From contig JAPLSB010000009.1 of assembly GCA_026398875.1 (NCBI GenBank), forward strand, positions 186,001-250,000: a stretch of DNA of 64,000 bases. The letters run 5' to 3'. Origin of the DNA: Gammaproteobacteria bacterium (GTDB lineage Bacteria > Pseudomonadota > Gammaproteobacteria > Nevskiales > Nevskiaceae). The notes beneath the pieces were generated by a model, which had not been told where the DNA came from, did no database searches, and saw nothing but the letters and a program-made list of their open reading frames with translations. Numbering within the stretch: position 1 is the stretch's first letter; each line of letters begins with the position of its first letter. The translations under genes and the position numbers were made by a program. Below are positions 18,549 through 29,069 of the stretch, piece after piece.

Positions 18549-19283
18549 ATGCGTGGTTCCGTAGTCGTGGCCGCGGCAGTGGCTGTGCTGGCGTCGGGCA
18601 TCCCGGCCAGTGCCGGCCCACTTGGCGATTTCGCTCAGAAGGCCTACGAGGCCACCCGGCGCGCCCAGTCGGCCGGTGCCTTCAGCGACGCCGACATCGG
18701 CACGGCGCTGCGTGAGGCGCTGGCGGTTGGTGCGACGCGCGCCGTGCAGCAGCTGGGTCAGCCGGGCGGTTACTGGCAGAACCCGCAGTTCCGGATTCCG
18801 CTGCCGAAAAAGCTGGTCAAGGCCGATGTCTTCCTGCGCAGCTTCGGCGCCGGGCCACGGCTGGACGAACTGCATCTGTCGATGAATCGCGCGGCCGAAT
18901 CGGCCGTGCCGGTCGCCGCCGAGGTCTTGTCGGGCGCCATCCGCCAGATGACGCTGACCGACGTCCGCGCGATGCTCGACGGCGCGCCGGACGCTGCCAC
19001 GCAGTATTTCCGCCGCAGCAGCAGCGAGGTGCTGCTGGCGCGCTTTCGGCCGATCGTTGCCGGGATCACTGCGCAGGCCGGCCTTGCCCAGCAGTACAAG
19101 GCGCTGCTGACCAGCGCCGGGCCGCTGGCGGTCACCCTCGGCGCGCCGGATCTCGACGATTACGTGGCGCGCAAGGCGCTGGACGGCCTGTTCGTCCGCA
19201 TGGCCGACGAAGAGCGGGCGATCCGCGAAAACCCGGCTGCGCGGACCACGGCGCTGATGAAGCAGGTGTTCGCGACGAAGTGA
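18549..19283 (+). CDS. DUF4197 domain exported protein
   Basis: The 244-residue protein carries a signal peptide (residues about 1-21, ending ASAGP) and then a DUF4197 domain. Marks of the domain are ALREALAVGATRAVQQLGQPGGYWQNPQFRIPLP near the N-terminus and the C-terminal DYVARKALDGLFVRMADEERAIRENPAARTT. The protein is periplasmic and mostly helical, and no function is established. The ATG at 18549 is chosen because the signal peptide begins there. It is divergent from typA with a 206-base gap. Confidence 0.88.
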   Translation: MRGSVVVAAAVAVLASGIPASAGPLGDFAQKAYEATRRAQSAGAFSDADIGTALREALAVGATRAVQQLGQPGGYWQNPQFRIPLPKKLVKADVFLRSFGAGPRLDELHLSMNRAAESAVPVAAEVLSGAIRQMTLTDVRAMLDGAPDAATQYFRRSSSEVLLARFRPIVAGITAQAGLAQQYKALLTSAGPLAVTLGAPDLDDYVARKALDGLFVRMADEERAIRENPAARTTALMKQVFATK

Positions 19284-19315
19284 CGGGCGTCACGGCGCGA
19301 AGGCGAACGTCAAAG

Positions 19316-19529
19316 GTTCAACGCAAAGGCGCAAAGAGCGGCAAGGAGGAGACCGTCAAAAGCCTAAGGAAATGATCAAGGCTTGATGCGTCTGAAGTCG
19401 TGTGGCGGCAACCCATTGCCGCCGACCCGCCCGGTCAAGCGCGCATGTCGGCAAAGGATTGTCGACGTACTTCAGATCGCTTTTCTTTCTTTGCGTCCTT
19501 TCTGTTCCCTTTGCGCCTTTGCGTTGAAC
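19316..19529. repeat. Long-range perfect 21-base inverted repeat between convergent genes
   Basis: The 21 bases at 19316-19336 (beginning GTTCAACGCAAAGGCG) recur in exact reverse complement at 19509-19529. The roughly 170 bases between them are purine-rich on one side and pyrimidine-rich on the other (AAAAG...CTTTTC), so the arms could extend imperfectly. The element fills most of the gap between the DUF4197 and HupE-like genes. CGCAAAGGCGCAAAG-type repeats are common intergenic elements in several Proteobacteria (recalled). Confidence 0.75.
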
Positions 19530-19556
19530 GGCTGATTTTTCAGCCAGCCGCTCGAA

Positions 19557-20684
19557 TCAGAACGGCATCGGAATCGGCAGATCCAGCGCCCGCTGCAGCA
19601 GCCAGGCCAGTCCGGCAATCGCGACGATCAGCGAAGCCGGCACCAGCACCGCATTGCGGAAGCCGGCCGAATTGCGGCCAGCGAAGCACAGCGGCACGAC
19701 CACGGCGACCAGCACCAGCTGCGCCAGCTCGACGCCGACATTGAATGCCAGCAGCGCCGTGACCCGGCCCTGCACCGGCAGGCCGAGTTCCAGCAGCGCA
19801 CCGGCGATCGCCGCGCCGTGGATCAGCCCGAAGAAGCCCGCCAGCAGCCACAGCCGCCGCTGCACCATCGGCAGCAGGTTGTTCAGGCCGGCAAACAGCA
19901 CCGAGGCCGCGACCAGCGATTCGATCAGCCGCGACGGCGGGCTGAACACGCCGCTGGCGGCCAATGCCAGCGTCAGCGCATGGGCCAGCGTGAACGCGGT
20001 GATCAGCGCTGCGGTCTCGCGCAGCGCTGCCGGCAGCGACACGGCCGGTTCCCAGCCGCCTTTCTTCCGGCGCAGCACCGCCGGCAGAAACAGGCCGGCA
20101 AGGAACAGCATGTGATCGGCCCCTTTCCAGACATGCCAGATGCCTTCGGAGAAGTAGGTCTGGAACACGCGCGCCGGGCTGCCGGAGGTGAAGGTCTGCC
20201 GTTGGCGGTCGGGCGCGAACACGGCGGTCTGGCTGTCGCCGCCGTGACGCAGGTTCAGCAGGCCGCGATGCTGGGCGTCGATGTCGAACAGCAGGCGGTA
20301 GTCGATCTCGATCTGCGCCGGGGCGGCGGCGCAGCGTCCGCTAAGGCTCAGCACGGCGTAGCGGCCATCGCTGTGCTCGGCGATCTGCAGCCCCGGCACG
20401 GCCAGCAGCGGGCAGTCGACGGCGTCGCCGCGGATCGCGAGCCGGCTCAGTGCATGGGCGCTGATCGCGGCTTCGGCGCGGCGCACTTCGCCCCAGGTGA
20501 TTGCGCCATCGGCATCGCTGTCGAGGCCGATTGCAAAATCGAGGTCGCGCAGCGCGATGTCCCAGCGGACCTCGATCGCAGACTGGTCGAGGCCGATGCG
20601 CAGGAAGCTGTCGCTGGCCTTGTGGGCTTGCGCACTTCCGAGGCTGCCGATCAGCAGCGCGACGAACAGCAGCAGGCGCGTCAT
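19557..20684 (-). CDS. HupE/UreJ family membrane protein with N-terminal exported domain
   Basis: The 375-residue protein starts with a signal peptide (MTRLLLFVALLIGSLGSAQAHK). A soluble periplasmic region of about 160 residues follows, then about seven membrane segments starting at GIWHVWKGADHMLFLAGLFL. The WHVWKGxDHMLF and later NVGVELAQL motifs define the HupE/UreJ-2 group, predicted nickel or cobalt transporters, though the substrate of this long subtype is unproven. Its ATG overlaps the stop of the upstream TPR-like gene (ATGA), so the two are coupled. Confidence 0.85.
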   Translation of the reverse strand: MTRLLLFVALLIGSLGSAQAHKASDSFLRIGLDQSAIEVRWDIALRDLDFAIGLDSDADGAITWGEVRRAEAAISAHALSRLAIRGDAVDCPLLAVPGLQIAEHSDGRYAVLSLSGRCAAAPAQIEIDYRLLFDIDAQHRGLLNLRHGGDSQTAVFAPDRQRQTFTSGSPARVFQTYFSEGIWHVWKGADHMLFLAGLFLPAVLRRKKGGWEPAVSLPAALRETAALITAFTLAHALTLALAASGVFSPPSRLIESLVAASVLFAGLNNLLPMVQRRLWLLAGFFGLIHGAAIAGALLELGLPVQGRVTALLAFNVGVELAQLVLVAVVVPLCFAGRNSAGFRNAVLVPASLIVAIAGLAWLLQRALDLPIPMPF

Positions 20685-21889
20685 CGACCGGCTGCCTTCA
20701 GTGCGGCCGCCAGTGCGCGCAGATCGGCGTCTTCGATCCCGGTGCGCGTCATCCAGTCCAGCACCGGCTGCCCGGCGGCGGGCTGTTTCGCAGCCTGTGC
20801 GGCTTCCAGCAGCAGGCGGGCGTCCGCCGGCTCGCGCTGGCTGTGCCAGTTGCGTTCCGCCAGTTGCAGCGCGCGCTGCGGCTCGCGCTGCAGCTTCAGC
20901 GCAAACAGCGCTTCCTCGCGCAGGTGCACGCCGGCGTCGCCGCGCAGCCCGGCTTCGGTGAAGCGGGCATCGAGCTGGGCGATGCTGTCGGCCAGTGCCG
21001 GATCGCCGATGGCAGCCTGCGCCAGCGCGTGGCGCAGCAGCAGGTTGTCGATGCGCGTCTGGTCGCGGGTGATCGTGATCGCCTCGGCCGCACGGCCGTT
21101 GGCCAGCAGGAAATCGGCCCAGGCGGTCAGCAGGTAGGGATCCTGCGTGCCGCTGGCGGCAAGCACGGCCAGCGCATCGCGGAAGCGCGCCTCGGCCGTA
21201 CCGCGCTCGCCGCGACGTGCCTCGATCTCGGCCAGCGCCGTCAGTGCCCATATGCGTTCGCCGGGTGTTGCGGCTGGCGATTCGTCGATTGCCGCTGCCA
21301 GTGCCGATGCCGCGGCCGCGGCATGACCATCGAGGCTGCGCACGCTGGTGACGCAGACGGCCGCCGCCAGCAGGTTGCCGCGCGCGGCGAGCAGCGCGTT
21401 GCAGTCGACCAGCGCATCGGCCGGACGGCCCTGCACCATCAGCACCGTGGCACGGGTCAGCCGGGCCTGCAGATCGTCCGGCTGCCGGCCGATCAGCACA
21501 TCGAGATCGGCCAGCGCGCCGGTGAAGTCATGCCGTTGCTGGCGCAGCGTGGAGCGCAGCAGCCGCACGGCCGGTGGCGGATCGGCCAGTGCCAGCCATG
21601 GGGCCAGCGCCGATTCGGCGCGCCCGTGATAGCGCGGATCGGCTTCGGCGCGCCCGAGTTCGATCGCCTTTCGGGCATAGGCCAGCGCCTGAGGCAGCGC
21701 ATCCGGATGGGCCGCCAGTGCTCGTCGCTGCGCGTCCAGCGCACGTACGGCAGCCGCTTCGGCGGCCCGCGGCGCGACCTGTTCGAGCACGGTGTCATCG
21801 CTCGTCGGCGTGAACGGCTCAGCCGCCGCCCACGACAGCGGGGCGTGCAGGATCAGCGCAACAGCAGCAAAGGGCGGGACGCGGAACAT
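20681..21889 (-). CDS. Exported TPR-like helical repeat protein
   Basis: The ATG at 21889 gives a signal peptide (MFRVPPFAAVALILHAPLSWAAAEP) and 402 residues in total; an in-frame ATG 39 bases upstream would spoil the signal. The mature protein is a run of Ala/Leu-rich helix pairs in TPR register (for example FTGALADLDVLIGRQPDDLQARLTRATVL and ERGTAEARFRDALAVL). It is probably a periplasmic adaptor. It sits between a DUF6279-like lipoprotein (7-base gap) and the HupE-like membrane protein (4-base overlap), so the three form one operon. Confidence 0.75.
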   Translation of the reverse strand: MFRVPPFAAVALILHAPLSWAAAEPFTPTSDDTVLEQVAPRAAEAAAVRALDAQRRALAAHPDALPQALAYARKAIELGRAEADPRYHGRAESALAPWLALADPPPAVRLLRSTLRQQRHDFTGALADLDVLIGRQPDDLQARLTRATVLMVQGRPADALVDCNALLAARGNLLAAAVCVTSVRSLDGHAAAAASALAAAIDESPAATPGERIWALTALAEIEARRGERGTAEARFRDALAVLAASGTQDPYLLTAWADFLLANGRAAEAITITRDQTRIDNLLLRHALAQAAIGDPALADSIAQLDARFTEAGLRGDAGVHLREEALFALKLQREPQRALQLAERNWHSQREPADARLLLEAAQAAKQPAAGQPVLDWMTRTGIEDADLRALAAALKAAGR

Positions 21890-21896
21890 GCTGCTG

Positions 21897-22781
21897 TTAC
21901 GGCGCAGCAACGGCGACGGACGCGCCACGCTGGGCCAGCGTGTCGAAGTCCTCGGCCAGTTCGAGCAGGCGCGTCTTCAGTTTCAGCCGTTGCCGGTCGT
22001 CGGCCACATTCAGCAGGCGCGCCAGCAACTGCTGCCCGCGTGCTTGCGCGGCGTCGCTGCGGGTCTTTTCGGCGGGATCGGCGCCGGCGATCAGCCGCGC
22101 GGCAAATCCGGGTTCGTGGCGCGTGGCGAGTGCTGCGATCAGGCGCTGGTGGCGGGCTCGATCGATGGCCGCGCGCTCGGCCGGCGTGCGCAGCAGCGGG
22201 TGCTCGCTTTCCCAGGCGGCATCGAGCAGCGCGCGCTGCCGGTCATTGAGCGTGCCGATCCAGCGGTCGAGGCTGTTGCGCCAGTCCTTCAGCCAGTCCG
22301 CACGGCGCTCGGAAAGCGTGTCATCGGCGTGCTTGCGCGCTTCCTTGTCGATGCGCTTGCGCTGACGCCGGTCGTAGTCGGCGATCTGGGCGTCGCTCAA
22401 GGTGTCCAGCAGCCGTTCGACGCCAGGCCGTGCCTGCGCCCAGAGCTGCTCGCCGTGCTGTTCGGCGCGTGCGATCGCTGCAGTGGCGGCGGCACCAAGC
22501 TCGGCATTGCCGGCGATGGCGGCGGCAAGCGCGCGCAGATCGGCGGCATACAGCGGCAGCTGGCTCTGGCGATGCCAGCGATGCAGCGCCCGGAATTCGG
22601 TGCGGAACGCTGCCTTCTGCGCGTCGTCGAGGTCGATCTCGCTGTCGACTTCCCACAGCGCCAGGCTTTCGAGGTTGTCGTAACCCAGCTTCAGGCCGGT
22701 GCTGCAGCCGCTCAACAGCAGCAACGCCAGCAACAGCGCCGGCAGCAGGGCAGCAAGACGTGAGCGAGTCAGTCGGGTCAT
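21897..22781 (-). CDS. DUF6279-like lipoprotein
   Basis: The 294-residue protein has a lipoprotein signal with LLLSGC as lipobox and a highly helical, charged mature domain that starts STGLKLGYDNLESLALWEVDSEIDLDDAQKA. That opening matches the DUF6279 family of gammaproteobacterial lipoproteins. The function is unknown. It is first in a tightly packed operon with the TPR-like protein and the HupE-like transporter, so all three may act together at the envelope. Confidence 0.8.
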   Translation of the reverse strand: MTRLTRSRLAALLPALLLALLLLSGCSTGLKLGYDNLESLALWEVDSEIDLDDAQKAAFRTEFRALHRWHRQSQLPLYAADLRALAAAIAGNAELGAAATAAIARAEQHGEQLWAQARPGVERLLDTLSDAQIADYDRRQRKRIDKEARKHADDTLSERRADWLKDWRNSLDRWIGTLNDRQRALLDAAWESEHPLLRTPAERAAIDRARHQRLIAALATRHEPGFAARLIAGADPAEKTRSDAAQARGQQLLARLLNVADDRQRLKLKTRLLELAEDFDTLAQRGASVAVAAP

Positions 22782-22880
22782 CGCGAATCCGGGGTTCGGC
22801 GTTGCGCCGTCCGGTGGACTGACCCGGGTACGGAAAAGTTCGCGACGGCGACGCCCGGCGGGCGTCGCCGTCGCAGCCGA

Positions 22881-23048
22881 TCAGTCGGCTTCGACCATCT
22901 GGAAGTCGGCCTTGCCGGCGCCGCAGTCCGGGCAGGTCCAGTCGTCCGGCACGTCCTCCCAGCGGGTGCCCGGCTTGATCCCTTCCTCGGGAACGCCCTT
23001 GGCCTCGTCGTAGACGAAATCACAGACCAGACAACGCCACTTCTTCAT
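22881..23048 (-). CDS. Rubredoxin
   Basis: The 55-residue protein has both Cys pairs for one Fe(Cys)4 centre: CLVC (Cys6, Cys9) and CPDC (Cys39, Cys42), with the usual YDEAKG and aromatic packing residues. Rubredoxins carry single electrons in the cytoplasm, for example to alkane hydroxylase or oxygen-reducing enzymes. No redox partner gene lies next to it. It stands alone, so its partner must be encoded elsewhere. A possible promoter lies about 120 bases upstream. Confidence 0.95.
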   Translation of the reverse strand: MKKWRCLVCDFVYDEAKGVPEEGIKPGTRWEDVPDDWTCPDCGAGKADFQMVEAD

Positions 23049-23161
23049 TGCAAACCCCGTCGATTGGATAAATGAAAGCGGTGCATGCGGGACCGGTCGT
23101 GCCGACCCGTCGCTGCACCGCTTGGCCACCGTTGCGCGCGCGTGCATCGCGCGGCGTCGCG

Positions 23162-23192
23162 ATTATGCGGTCGCGCCGTGAACTTCTGCCAA
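23162..23192 (-). promoter_or_regulatory. Candidate sigma-70 promoter for rubredoxin
   Basis: On the minus strand TTGGCA (-35 like, 5 of 6) and CATAAT (-10 like, 5 of 6) are separated by 19 bases, slightly longer than ideal. They lie roughly 115 bases upstream of the rubredoxin start. The gap between rubredoxin and the DUF1631 gene holds no supported coding sequence. Confidence 0.35.
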
Positions 23193-23231
23193 CCGCGGGT
23201 GCCGCTGGCCGGCGATCCGTCATCGCCGTGG

Positions 23232-25064
23232 TCAGCTCGCAGGCGGGCTGCCGTCACTGCGGGCGCGGAGCGCGTCGAGTGCGCTGCGCGTGTCGGGCGA
23301 GGGATTGATCGGTTCCGAGCGGCCATCGACCAGATCGTGGCCAAGGCGACTCGCACGCAGCGACAGCTGGGTGCTGTCGTCGATGCCGGTGAAACGCACC
23401 AGGTCTTCCGCCGGGTAGTAGCTGCCAACCTTGAGCCAGCGGGTCTGGTTGCGTGCGGCGTCGAAGACCCGGAACCAGGTGTCTGGCAGCAGCACGCGCG
23501 CCAGCAGCGCCGGCGGCGCAGCGTGCAGCGGGCCATCGCTGGCCGCTGGCGGCGGCACAACCGGGGGCACCGCAGCGTTTGCGCCGGGTCCTGGCGCCGA
23601 CGGCGGCGGCGCATCGCGCTGTGCCCAGCTGGCCAGCAGGCCATCGATCAGAAGCCCGGCGCGCGCGCTACTCATGCCGACGCCCAGCAGTGCCAGGCGC
23701 AGATCGACCAGCAGCGCCGCGCGTGCCTGCTGGTCCTCCTCGCGCGGTGGCTGCGCGATGTCGAGGCTGTCGAGCACGCGATCGAGCAGGCGATCGGCTG
23801 CGCGAAAGCCGTCGCTGTCGCGGCCGCCGTTCAGCAGTCGCAGCGCCAGCAGCGGGCCGAAGCCGGAGCGCAGCACGCTCAGCAGCGGCGCCGGCAGATC
23901 GCGGGCGACGATGCGCAATTCCAGTTCGCGGGCCACTTCGCCCCGCACCTGGCGCAGCAGCAGCCGGCGCTGTTCGCGCAACTGGGCGCGCAGCGACGCG
24001 ACCACCTCGTGCAGCGCGTCGACATTGGGGTGGCTCGAGGCCAGCACCGATTGCAGCGCGGCATCGAGATGACCGACCGCCTGCCGGTCGCCGCCGAATT
24101 CCCCGCTGAGTGCGATCAGTTCCGCGATCGCCGATGGCAGCGGCGGGCTGCTCGATGGCGGCGCGGCGAGCGGCGCGATGGCTGGCGTCGTGCCGGCGGC
24201 CCATCGCCCCAGCAGCGCCGCCAGCAGTTCTTGCGTGCGGTCCGGCAGTGCAGCCGCCGCCGCCCACGGCAAGCTGCCGCCGGCGATCGTTGCCGTGCCT
24301 GCAGCAGCAGTGGCAGCAAACGCCGGTCTGCCTGGCGCGCCCATGCGCGGCACGGCCAGTGCGGCGGCGCGAGCGCTGTAGCCATGCTGTTCGAGCGTCT
24401 CGATTGCCCGCTGCAGCAGGCGGTCGAAATCGCGGCACAGCACACGCTCGAACAGCTTGTAGACGATCAGCTTGATCTCGAAGCCCGCTCGCAGTGCGGC
24501 CATCGCGGCGGCGAATGCGGCGCAGATGCCGCCGGGTGTCAGCGCGGTATCCGGAAGACGGACGCCGCGTGCGCGCGCGGCGTCGAGACGGCGGCGCAGG
24601 TCCTGCAACGGCGCGCCAAACTGCCCCTCGATGCGCGACACGAGGTTGCCGATGGCAATGCGCTCCTCGAGTTCCTCGGTCGGCTGGATGCGCAGCTCGG
24701 GCGGATCGGCGCTGCTGCCGGTGGTCGGCGCCGCTGGCGAGAACTGGACGGCGATCGCGGCGGAAAACTGTTCGCTGAAACCGGCGCGGTCAAGCCGCAG
24801 TACGCGCATGGTGTCGATGAACTGCCGCCGTTCGAGATCGCTGGCGGCGGTTTCGCTCATCTTGAACAGCGCGTCGTCGGCGCTGTCGAGCATCTGCCGA
24901 GCCAGATCATCGAGGATCTCGACACAGTCGGCGCACAGGGCGCGGCTCAGTTCGTCGTCTGCGGGCACAGTGGTCGAAGCGGGGGTGGTGGCGTGGGCGG
25001 GGGCGGCCTCCAGAGCGGCCGCCGGCGCGGCAGGAGCAAACAGGCTGTGGACCGTGGCGGCCAT
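23232..25064 (-). CDS. DUF1631 family protein
   Basis: The ATG at 25064 gives 610 residues without a signal peptide. After an Ala/Pro-rich head, the block [47 protein letters not shown] is the N-terminal signature of DUF1631. The C-terminal third contains [20 protein letters not shown], which resembles a PilZ-like or SH3-like end seen in such proteins. Some entries call the family thymidine phosphorylase, which the sequence does not support. The protein is cytoplasmic and of unknown role. It is divergent from metH, with starts about 180 bases apart. Confidence 0.8.
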   Translation of the reverse strand: MAATVHSLFAPAAPAAALEAAPAHATTPASTTVPADDELSRALCADCVEILDDLARQMLDSADDALFKMSETAASDLERRQFIDTMRVLRLDRAGFSEQFSAAIAVQFSPAAPTTGSSADPPELRIQPTEELEERIAIGNLVSRIEGQFGAPLQDLRRRLDAARARGVRLPDTALTPGGICAAFAAAMAALRAGFEIKLIVYKLFERVLCRDFDRLLQRAIETLEQHGYSARAAALAVPRMGAPGRPAFAATAAAGTATIAGGSLPWAAAAALPDRTQELLAALLGRWAAGTTPAIAPLAAPPSSSPPLPSAIAELIALSGEFGGDRQAVGHLDAALQSVLASSHPNVDALHEVVASLRAQLREQRRLLLRQVRGEVARELELRIVARDLPAPLLSVLRSGFGPLLALRLLNGGRDSDGFRAADRLLDRVLDSLDIAQPPREEDQQARAALLVDLRLALLGVGMSSARAGLLIDGLLASWAQRDAPPPSAPGPGANAAVPPVVPPPAASDGPLHAAPPALLARVLLPDTWFRVFDAARNQTRWLKVGSYYPAEDLVRFTGIDDSTQLSLRASRLGHDLVDGRSEPINPSPDTRSALDALRARSDGSPPAS

Positions 25065-25224
25065 CGGCGATGCACCGGAGAGAGTGGCTCGACGGTGATC
25101 CTGAACGGCCGGCTGAGCGATGCCGGGCGCGGCGGATGCGGGGCGACACTGGTCCGATGTGCGGCGCCAGACGGCCAACGGCAACGCCGGTCGGGCCGGC
25201 CATCCGCCTATCCGCATGGAAGGA

Positions 25225-25230
25225 TACAAT
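25225..25230 (+). promoter_or_regulatory. Candidate -10 element of metH
   Basis: TACAAT matches the sigma-70 -10 consensus at 5 of 6 positions and lies 17-26 bases before the possible metH starts. No good -35 is visible, so an activator would be needed if it is real. The short distance leaves no room for a leader riboswitch. Confidence 0.3.
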
Positions 25231-25246
25231 CCGGCCGCTCAACCGG

Positions 25247-28200
25247 ATGCCCGCCATGCTCGATGCCCCGCTGTCCTTCGACCCCACCGCCCTCGCAGCC
25301 CGACTCGATGCGATCGCGCGCGAGCGGATCCTGATCATCGACGGCGCGATGGGCACGATGATCCAGCGCTACAAGCTGTCGGAATCCGACTACCGCGGCG
25401 AGCGTTTCAAGGCCTGGCCGCACGACCTGAAGGGCAACAACGACCTGCTGGTGCTGACTCAGCCGCACATCGTCCGCGAGATCCACCGGCAGTATCTGGA
25501 AGCCGGTGCCGACATCATCGAGACCAACACCTTCAACTCGCAGACGATCTCGCTGGCCGACTACAAGATGGAGTCGCTGGCCTACGAGCTGAATGTCGAG
25601 GCTGCCCGTCTGGCGCGCATCGAAGTCGATTCGATCTCCACAGCGGACAAGCCACGCTTCGTCGCCGGCACGCTTGGGCCGACCAACCGCACCGCGAGCA
25701 TCAGCCCGGACGTCAATGATCCGGGTGCCCGCAACGTCAGCTACGCGCAGCTGGTGACGGCTTACGCCGAATGCACCCGCGGGCTGATCGATGGTGGCGC
25801 GCACATCATCATGATCGAGACGATCTTCGACACGCTGAATGCCAAGGCGGCGGTGTTCGCGGTCGAGCAGGTGTTCGAGGAGCGCGGCTACAAGCTGCCG
25901 GTGATCATCAGCGGCACGATCACCGATGCCTCTGGCCGCACCTTGAGCGGTCAGGTCACCGAAGCGTTCTGGAATTCGTTGAGCCACGCGCGGCCGTTCG
26001 CGATCGGCCTGAACTGCGCGCTCGGCGGCCGAGACATGCGCCCGTACATCGCTGATCTGGCGCGGATCGCGGATTGCTATGTCAGCGCCTATCCGAACGC
26101 CGGTCTGCCGAACGCCTTCGGCGAGTACGACGAAACGCCGGATGAAACTGCCGAGATCGTCGCCGAGTTCGCCGCGTCAGGGCTGGTGAACATTGTCGGC
26201 GGCTGCTGCGGTACCAGCCCGCCGCACATCGCCAGCATCGCCAGGTTCGTCGCCGGCAAGCCGCCGCGCGTGCCGGGCAAGCTGCCGATGGCTTGCCGGC
26301 TTGCCGGGCTGGAGCCGCTGACGATCGACACCACGCTCGGCTTCGTCAACGTCGGCGAGCGCACCAATGTCACCGGCTCCGCCAAGTTCCGCGACCTGAT
26401 CAAGGCCGGCGACTACACCGCTGCGGTGGCTGTCGCCCGCCAGCAGGTCGAAGCCGGCGCGCAGGTGATCGACGTCAACATGGACGAGGGCATGCTCGAC
26501 GGCAAGGCCGCGATGGTGCGCTACCTGAACCTGATCGCCAGCGAGCCGGACATCTCGCGCGTGCCGGTGATGATCGACTCGTCGAAGTGGGAAGTGATCG
26601 AGGCCGGCCTGCAGTGCGTGCAGGGCAAGCCGATCGTCAATTCGATCTCGATGAAGGAAGGCACCGACAAGTTCATCGAGCAGGCTCGGCTGTGCCGGCG
26701 CTACGGTGCAGCGGTGGTGGTGATGGCGTTCGATGAGCAGGGCCAGGCCGACACGCTGGAGCGGCGCATCGAGATCTGCAGCAAGGCCTACAGGATCCTG
26801 ACCGAGCAGGTCGGCTTTCCGCCCGAAGACATCATCTTCGACCCGAACGTCTTCGCCGTCGCCACCGGCATCGAGGCGCACAACAACTACGGCGTGGACT
26901 TCATCGAAGCGGCGCGCTGGATTCGCCAGAACCTGCCCGGTGCGCATGTCTCCGGCGGCGTCTCGAATGTCAGCTTCAGCTTCCGCGGCAACAACCCGGT
27001 GCGCGAAGCGATCCACGCGGTGTTCCTGTACCACGCCATCAAGGCCGGCATGGACATGGGCATCGTCAATGCCGGTTCTCTGGTGATCTATTCGGAGATC
27101 GACCCGGAACTGCGCGAGCGCATCGAGGACGTGATCCTCAACCGCAAGCCGGGCACCGAAGCCACCGAAGCGCTGGTCGAGATCGCGCCGCGCTTCAAGG
27201 GCGACGGCAGCAAGGCCGAAGTGGCCGATGAAGCCTGGCGCGGCTTGGCCGTAGGCGAGCGCATCACCCACGCGCTGGTCAAGGGCATCGATGCCTTTGT
27301 CGAAGCCGACACCGAGGAACTGCGTGCCGAGATTTCCGCCCGTGGCGGCCGGCCGATCGAAGTGATCGAAGGCCCGCTGATGAACGGCATGAACGTGGTC
27401 GGCGACCTGTTCGGCGCCGGCAAGATGTTCCTGCCGCAGGTCGTGAAGTCGGCACGCGTGATGAAGAAGGCGGTGGCCTACCTGATCCCGTACATCGAGG
27501 CCGAAAAGAAGCCCGGCGATGCAGTGCAGGCGAAGGGCAAGATCCTGATGGCGACGGTCAAGGGCGATGTCCACGACATCGGCAAGAACATCGTCGGTGT
27601 GGTGCTCCAGTGCAACAACTACGAGGTCATCGACCTTGGCGTGATGGTGCCGGCGCAGAAGATTCTCGATGCCGCCCGCGAGCACAACGTCGACATCATC
27701 GGCCTGTCGGGCCTGATCACGCCGAGCCTCGACGAGATGGTCCATCTGGGCAAGGAAATGCAGCGCCAGGGTTTCACCGTGCCGCTGCTGATCGGCGGCG
27801 CGACGACCTCACGTGCGCACACGGCGGTGAAGATCCAGCCGGTCTATTCGGGGCCGATCGTCTGGGTCAAGGATGCCTCGCGCTCGGTGCCGGTGGCCTC
27901 GGCGCTGCTCGATGCAACCCAGCGTGCCGCGCTGATGCTGGAGACCAACGCCGAGTACGCGGCAATCCGCGAGCGCCACGCCAGCAAGGATCGCGACCAG
28001 AAGTACCTGAGCCTCGACAAGGCCCGCGCCAACGCCAGCCCGCTCGACTGGTCGACGTTCCGGCCGATCAAGCCGCATCTGCTGGCCCAGCAGGAGCAGC
28101 ACATCAGTGCCAGCGAAGCGGGCCGCGCGCCGACCGCGCAGCATGTGAAGGTGCTGCGCGATTACCCGATCGCCGAACTGCGCGAGTTCATCGACTGGCA

Positions 28201-29047
28201 GCCGTTCTTCATCGCCTGGGAACTCAAGGGCCGCTTCCCGGACCTGCTGAACAACCCGGCCTCCGGCGAAACGGCGCGCAAGCTGTACGCCGATGCCAAT
28301 GCGATGCTCGACCGGATCATCGCGGAAAAGTGGCTGACCGCGAATGCGGTGCTCGGCCTGTTCCCGGCAGCCAGCATCGGCGACGACATCGAGGTCTACG
28401 CCGACGAAACCCGGACCACGGTGCTGCACACGCTGCGCAACCTGCGCCAGCAAAGCGAGCACCGCGCCGGCGTGCCGAATCGCTCGCTCGGCGACTACAT
28501 CGCGCCCAAGTCGACTGGCCTGCACGACTGGATCGGCGGCTTCGCGGTGACCACCGGCCTCGGCTGCCACGAGCGCGTCGCTGCGTTCAAGGCCGAGAAC
28601 GACGACTACAACGCGATCCTGCTGGAGTCACTGGCTGACCGGCTCGCCGAAGCCTTTGCCGAGCGGCTGCACCAGCGTGTCCGCAAGGAGTTCTGGGGCT
28701 ATGTGCCGGACGAGCATCTGCCGAACGAGGCGCTGATCGACGAGAAGTACCAGGGCATTCGCCCGGCGCCGGGCTATCCGGCCTGCCCGGAGCACAGCGA
28801 GAAAGGCACCTTGTGGCAGCTGCTCGATGCCGAAGCCAACACCGGCATTCGCCTGACCGAAAGCTTCGCGATGTGGCCCGCAGCGGCCGTGTCCGGCTGG
28901 TACTTCGCGCATCCGGAGTCGCAGTACTTCATCGTCGGCCGCATCCAGAAGGACCAGGTCCACGACTACGCCCGGCGCAAGGGCTGGAGCCTGCAGGACG
29001 CCGAGAAGTGGCTGGCGCCGAACCTGGCCTACGAGCCCGAGGACTGA
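25247..29047 (+). CDS. metH: Cobalamin-dependent methionine synthase MetH
   Basis: The 1266-residue enzyme has all four modules. The homocysteine/zinc domain (about 15-340) has ligands Cys257, Cys320 and Cys321 ([16 protein letters not shown]). The methyltetrahydrofolate domain (about 355-650) begins [11 protein letters not shown]. The cobalamin domain (about 665-910) has D-x-H-x-x-G with His776 as lower cobalt ligand. The C-terminal reactivation domain (about 930-1266) has [15 protein letters not shown]. It transfers the methyl of methyltetrahydrofolate to homocysteine via B12 in the cytoplasm. ATGs at 25247 and 25256 are both possible starts; neither has a clear ribosome site. Confidence 0.95.
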   Translation: MPAMLDAPLSFDPTALAARLDAIARERILIIDGAMGTMIQRYKLSESDYRGERFKAWPHDLKGNNDLLVLTQPHIVREIHRQYLEAGADIIETNTFNSQTISLADYKMESLAYELNVEAARLARIEVDSISTADKPRFVAGTLGPTNRTASISPDVNDPGARNVSYAQLVTAYAECTRGLIDGGAHIIMIETIFDTLNAKAAVFAVEQVFEERGYKLPVIISGTITDASGRTLSGQVTEAFWNSLSHARPFAIGLNCALGGRDMRPYIADLARIADCYVSAYPNAGLPNAFGEYDETPDETAEIVAEFAASGLVNIVGGCCGTSPPHIASIARFVAGKPPRVPGKLPMACRLAGLEPLTIDTTLGFVNVGERTNVTGSAKFRDLIKAGDYTAAVAVARQQVEAGAQVIDVNMDEGMLDGKAAMVRYLNLIASEPDISRVPVMIDSSKWEVIEAGLQCVQGKPIVNSISMKEGTDKFIEQARLCRRYGAAVVVMAFDEQGQADTLERRIEICSKAYRILTEQVGFPPEDIIFDPNVFAVATGIEAHNNYGVDFIEAARWIRQNLPGAHVSGGVSNVSFSFRGNNPVREAIHAVFLYHAIKAGMDMGIVNAGSLVIYSEIDPELRERIEDVILNRKPGTEATEALVEIAPRFKGDGSKAEVADEAWRGLAVGERITHALVKGIDAFVEADTEELRAEISARGGRPIEVIEGPLMNGMNVVGDLFGAGKMFLPQVVKSARVMKKAVAYLIPYIEAEKKPGDAVQAKGKILMATVKGDVHDIGKNIVGVVLQCNNYEVIDLGVMVPAQKILDAAREHNVDIIGLSGLITPSLDEMVHLGKEMQRQGFTVPLLIGGATTSRAHTAVKIQPVYSGPIVWVKDASRSVPVASALLDATQRAALMLETNAEYAAIRERHASKDRDQKYLSLDKARANASPLDWSTFRPIKPHLLAQQEQHISASEAGRAPTAQHVKVLRDYPIAELREFIDWQPFFIAWELKGRFPDLLNNPASGETARKLYADANAMLDRIIAEKWLTANAVLGLFPAASIGDDIEVYADETRTTVLHTLRNLRQQSEHRAGVPNRSLGDYIAPKSTGLHDWIGGFAVTTGLGCHERVAAFKAENDDYNAILLESLADRLAEAFAERLHQRVRKEFWGYVPDEHLPNEALIDEKYQGIRPAPGYPACPEHSEKGTLWQLLDAEANTGIRLTESFAMWPAAAVSGWYFAHPESQYFIVGRIQKDQVHDYARRKGWSLQDAEKWLAPNLAYEPED

Positions 29048-29069
29048 GCGTCCCCGGGCCCGCGCGGCG

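Noticed and set aside
25065..25246. Possible cobalamin or SAM riboswitch ahead of metH
   Set aside because: The gap between the divergent starts lacks a B12-box-like core and the usual paired elements, and a -10 candidate lies just before the start.
23085..25334. Plus-strand frame of 749 codons opposite DUF1631
   Set aside because: It crosses from upstream of the rubredoxin start into metH and is Arg/Gln/Ala-rich. DUF1631 on the minus strand has the family signature.
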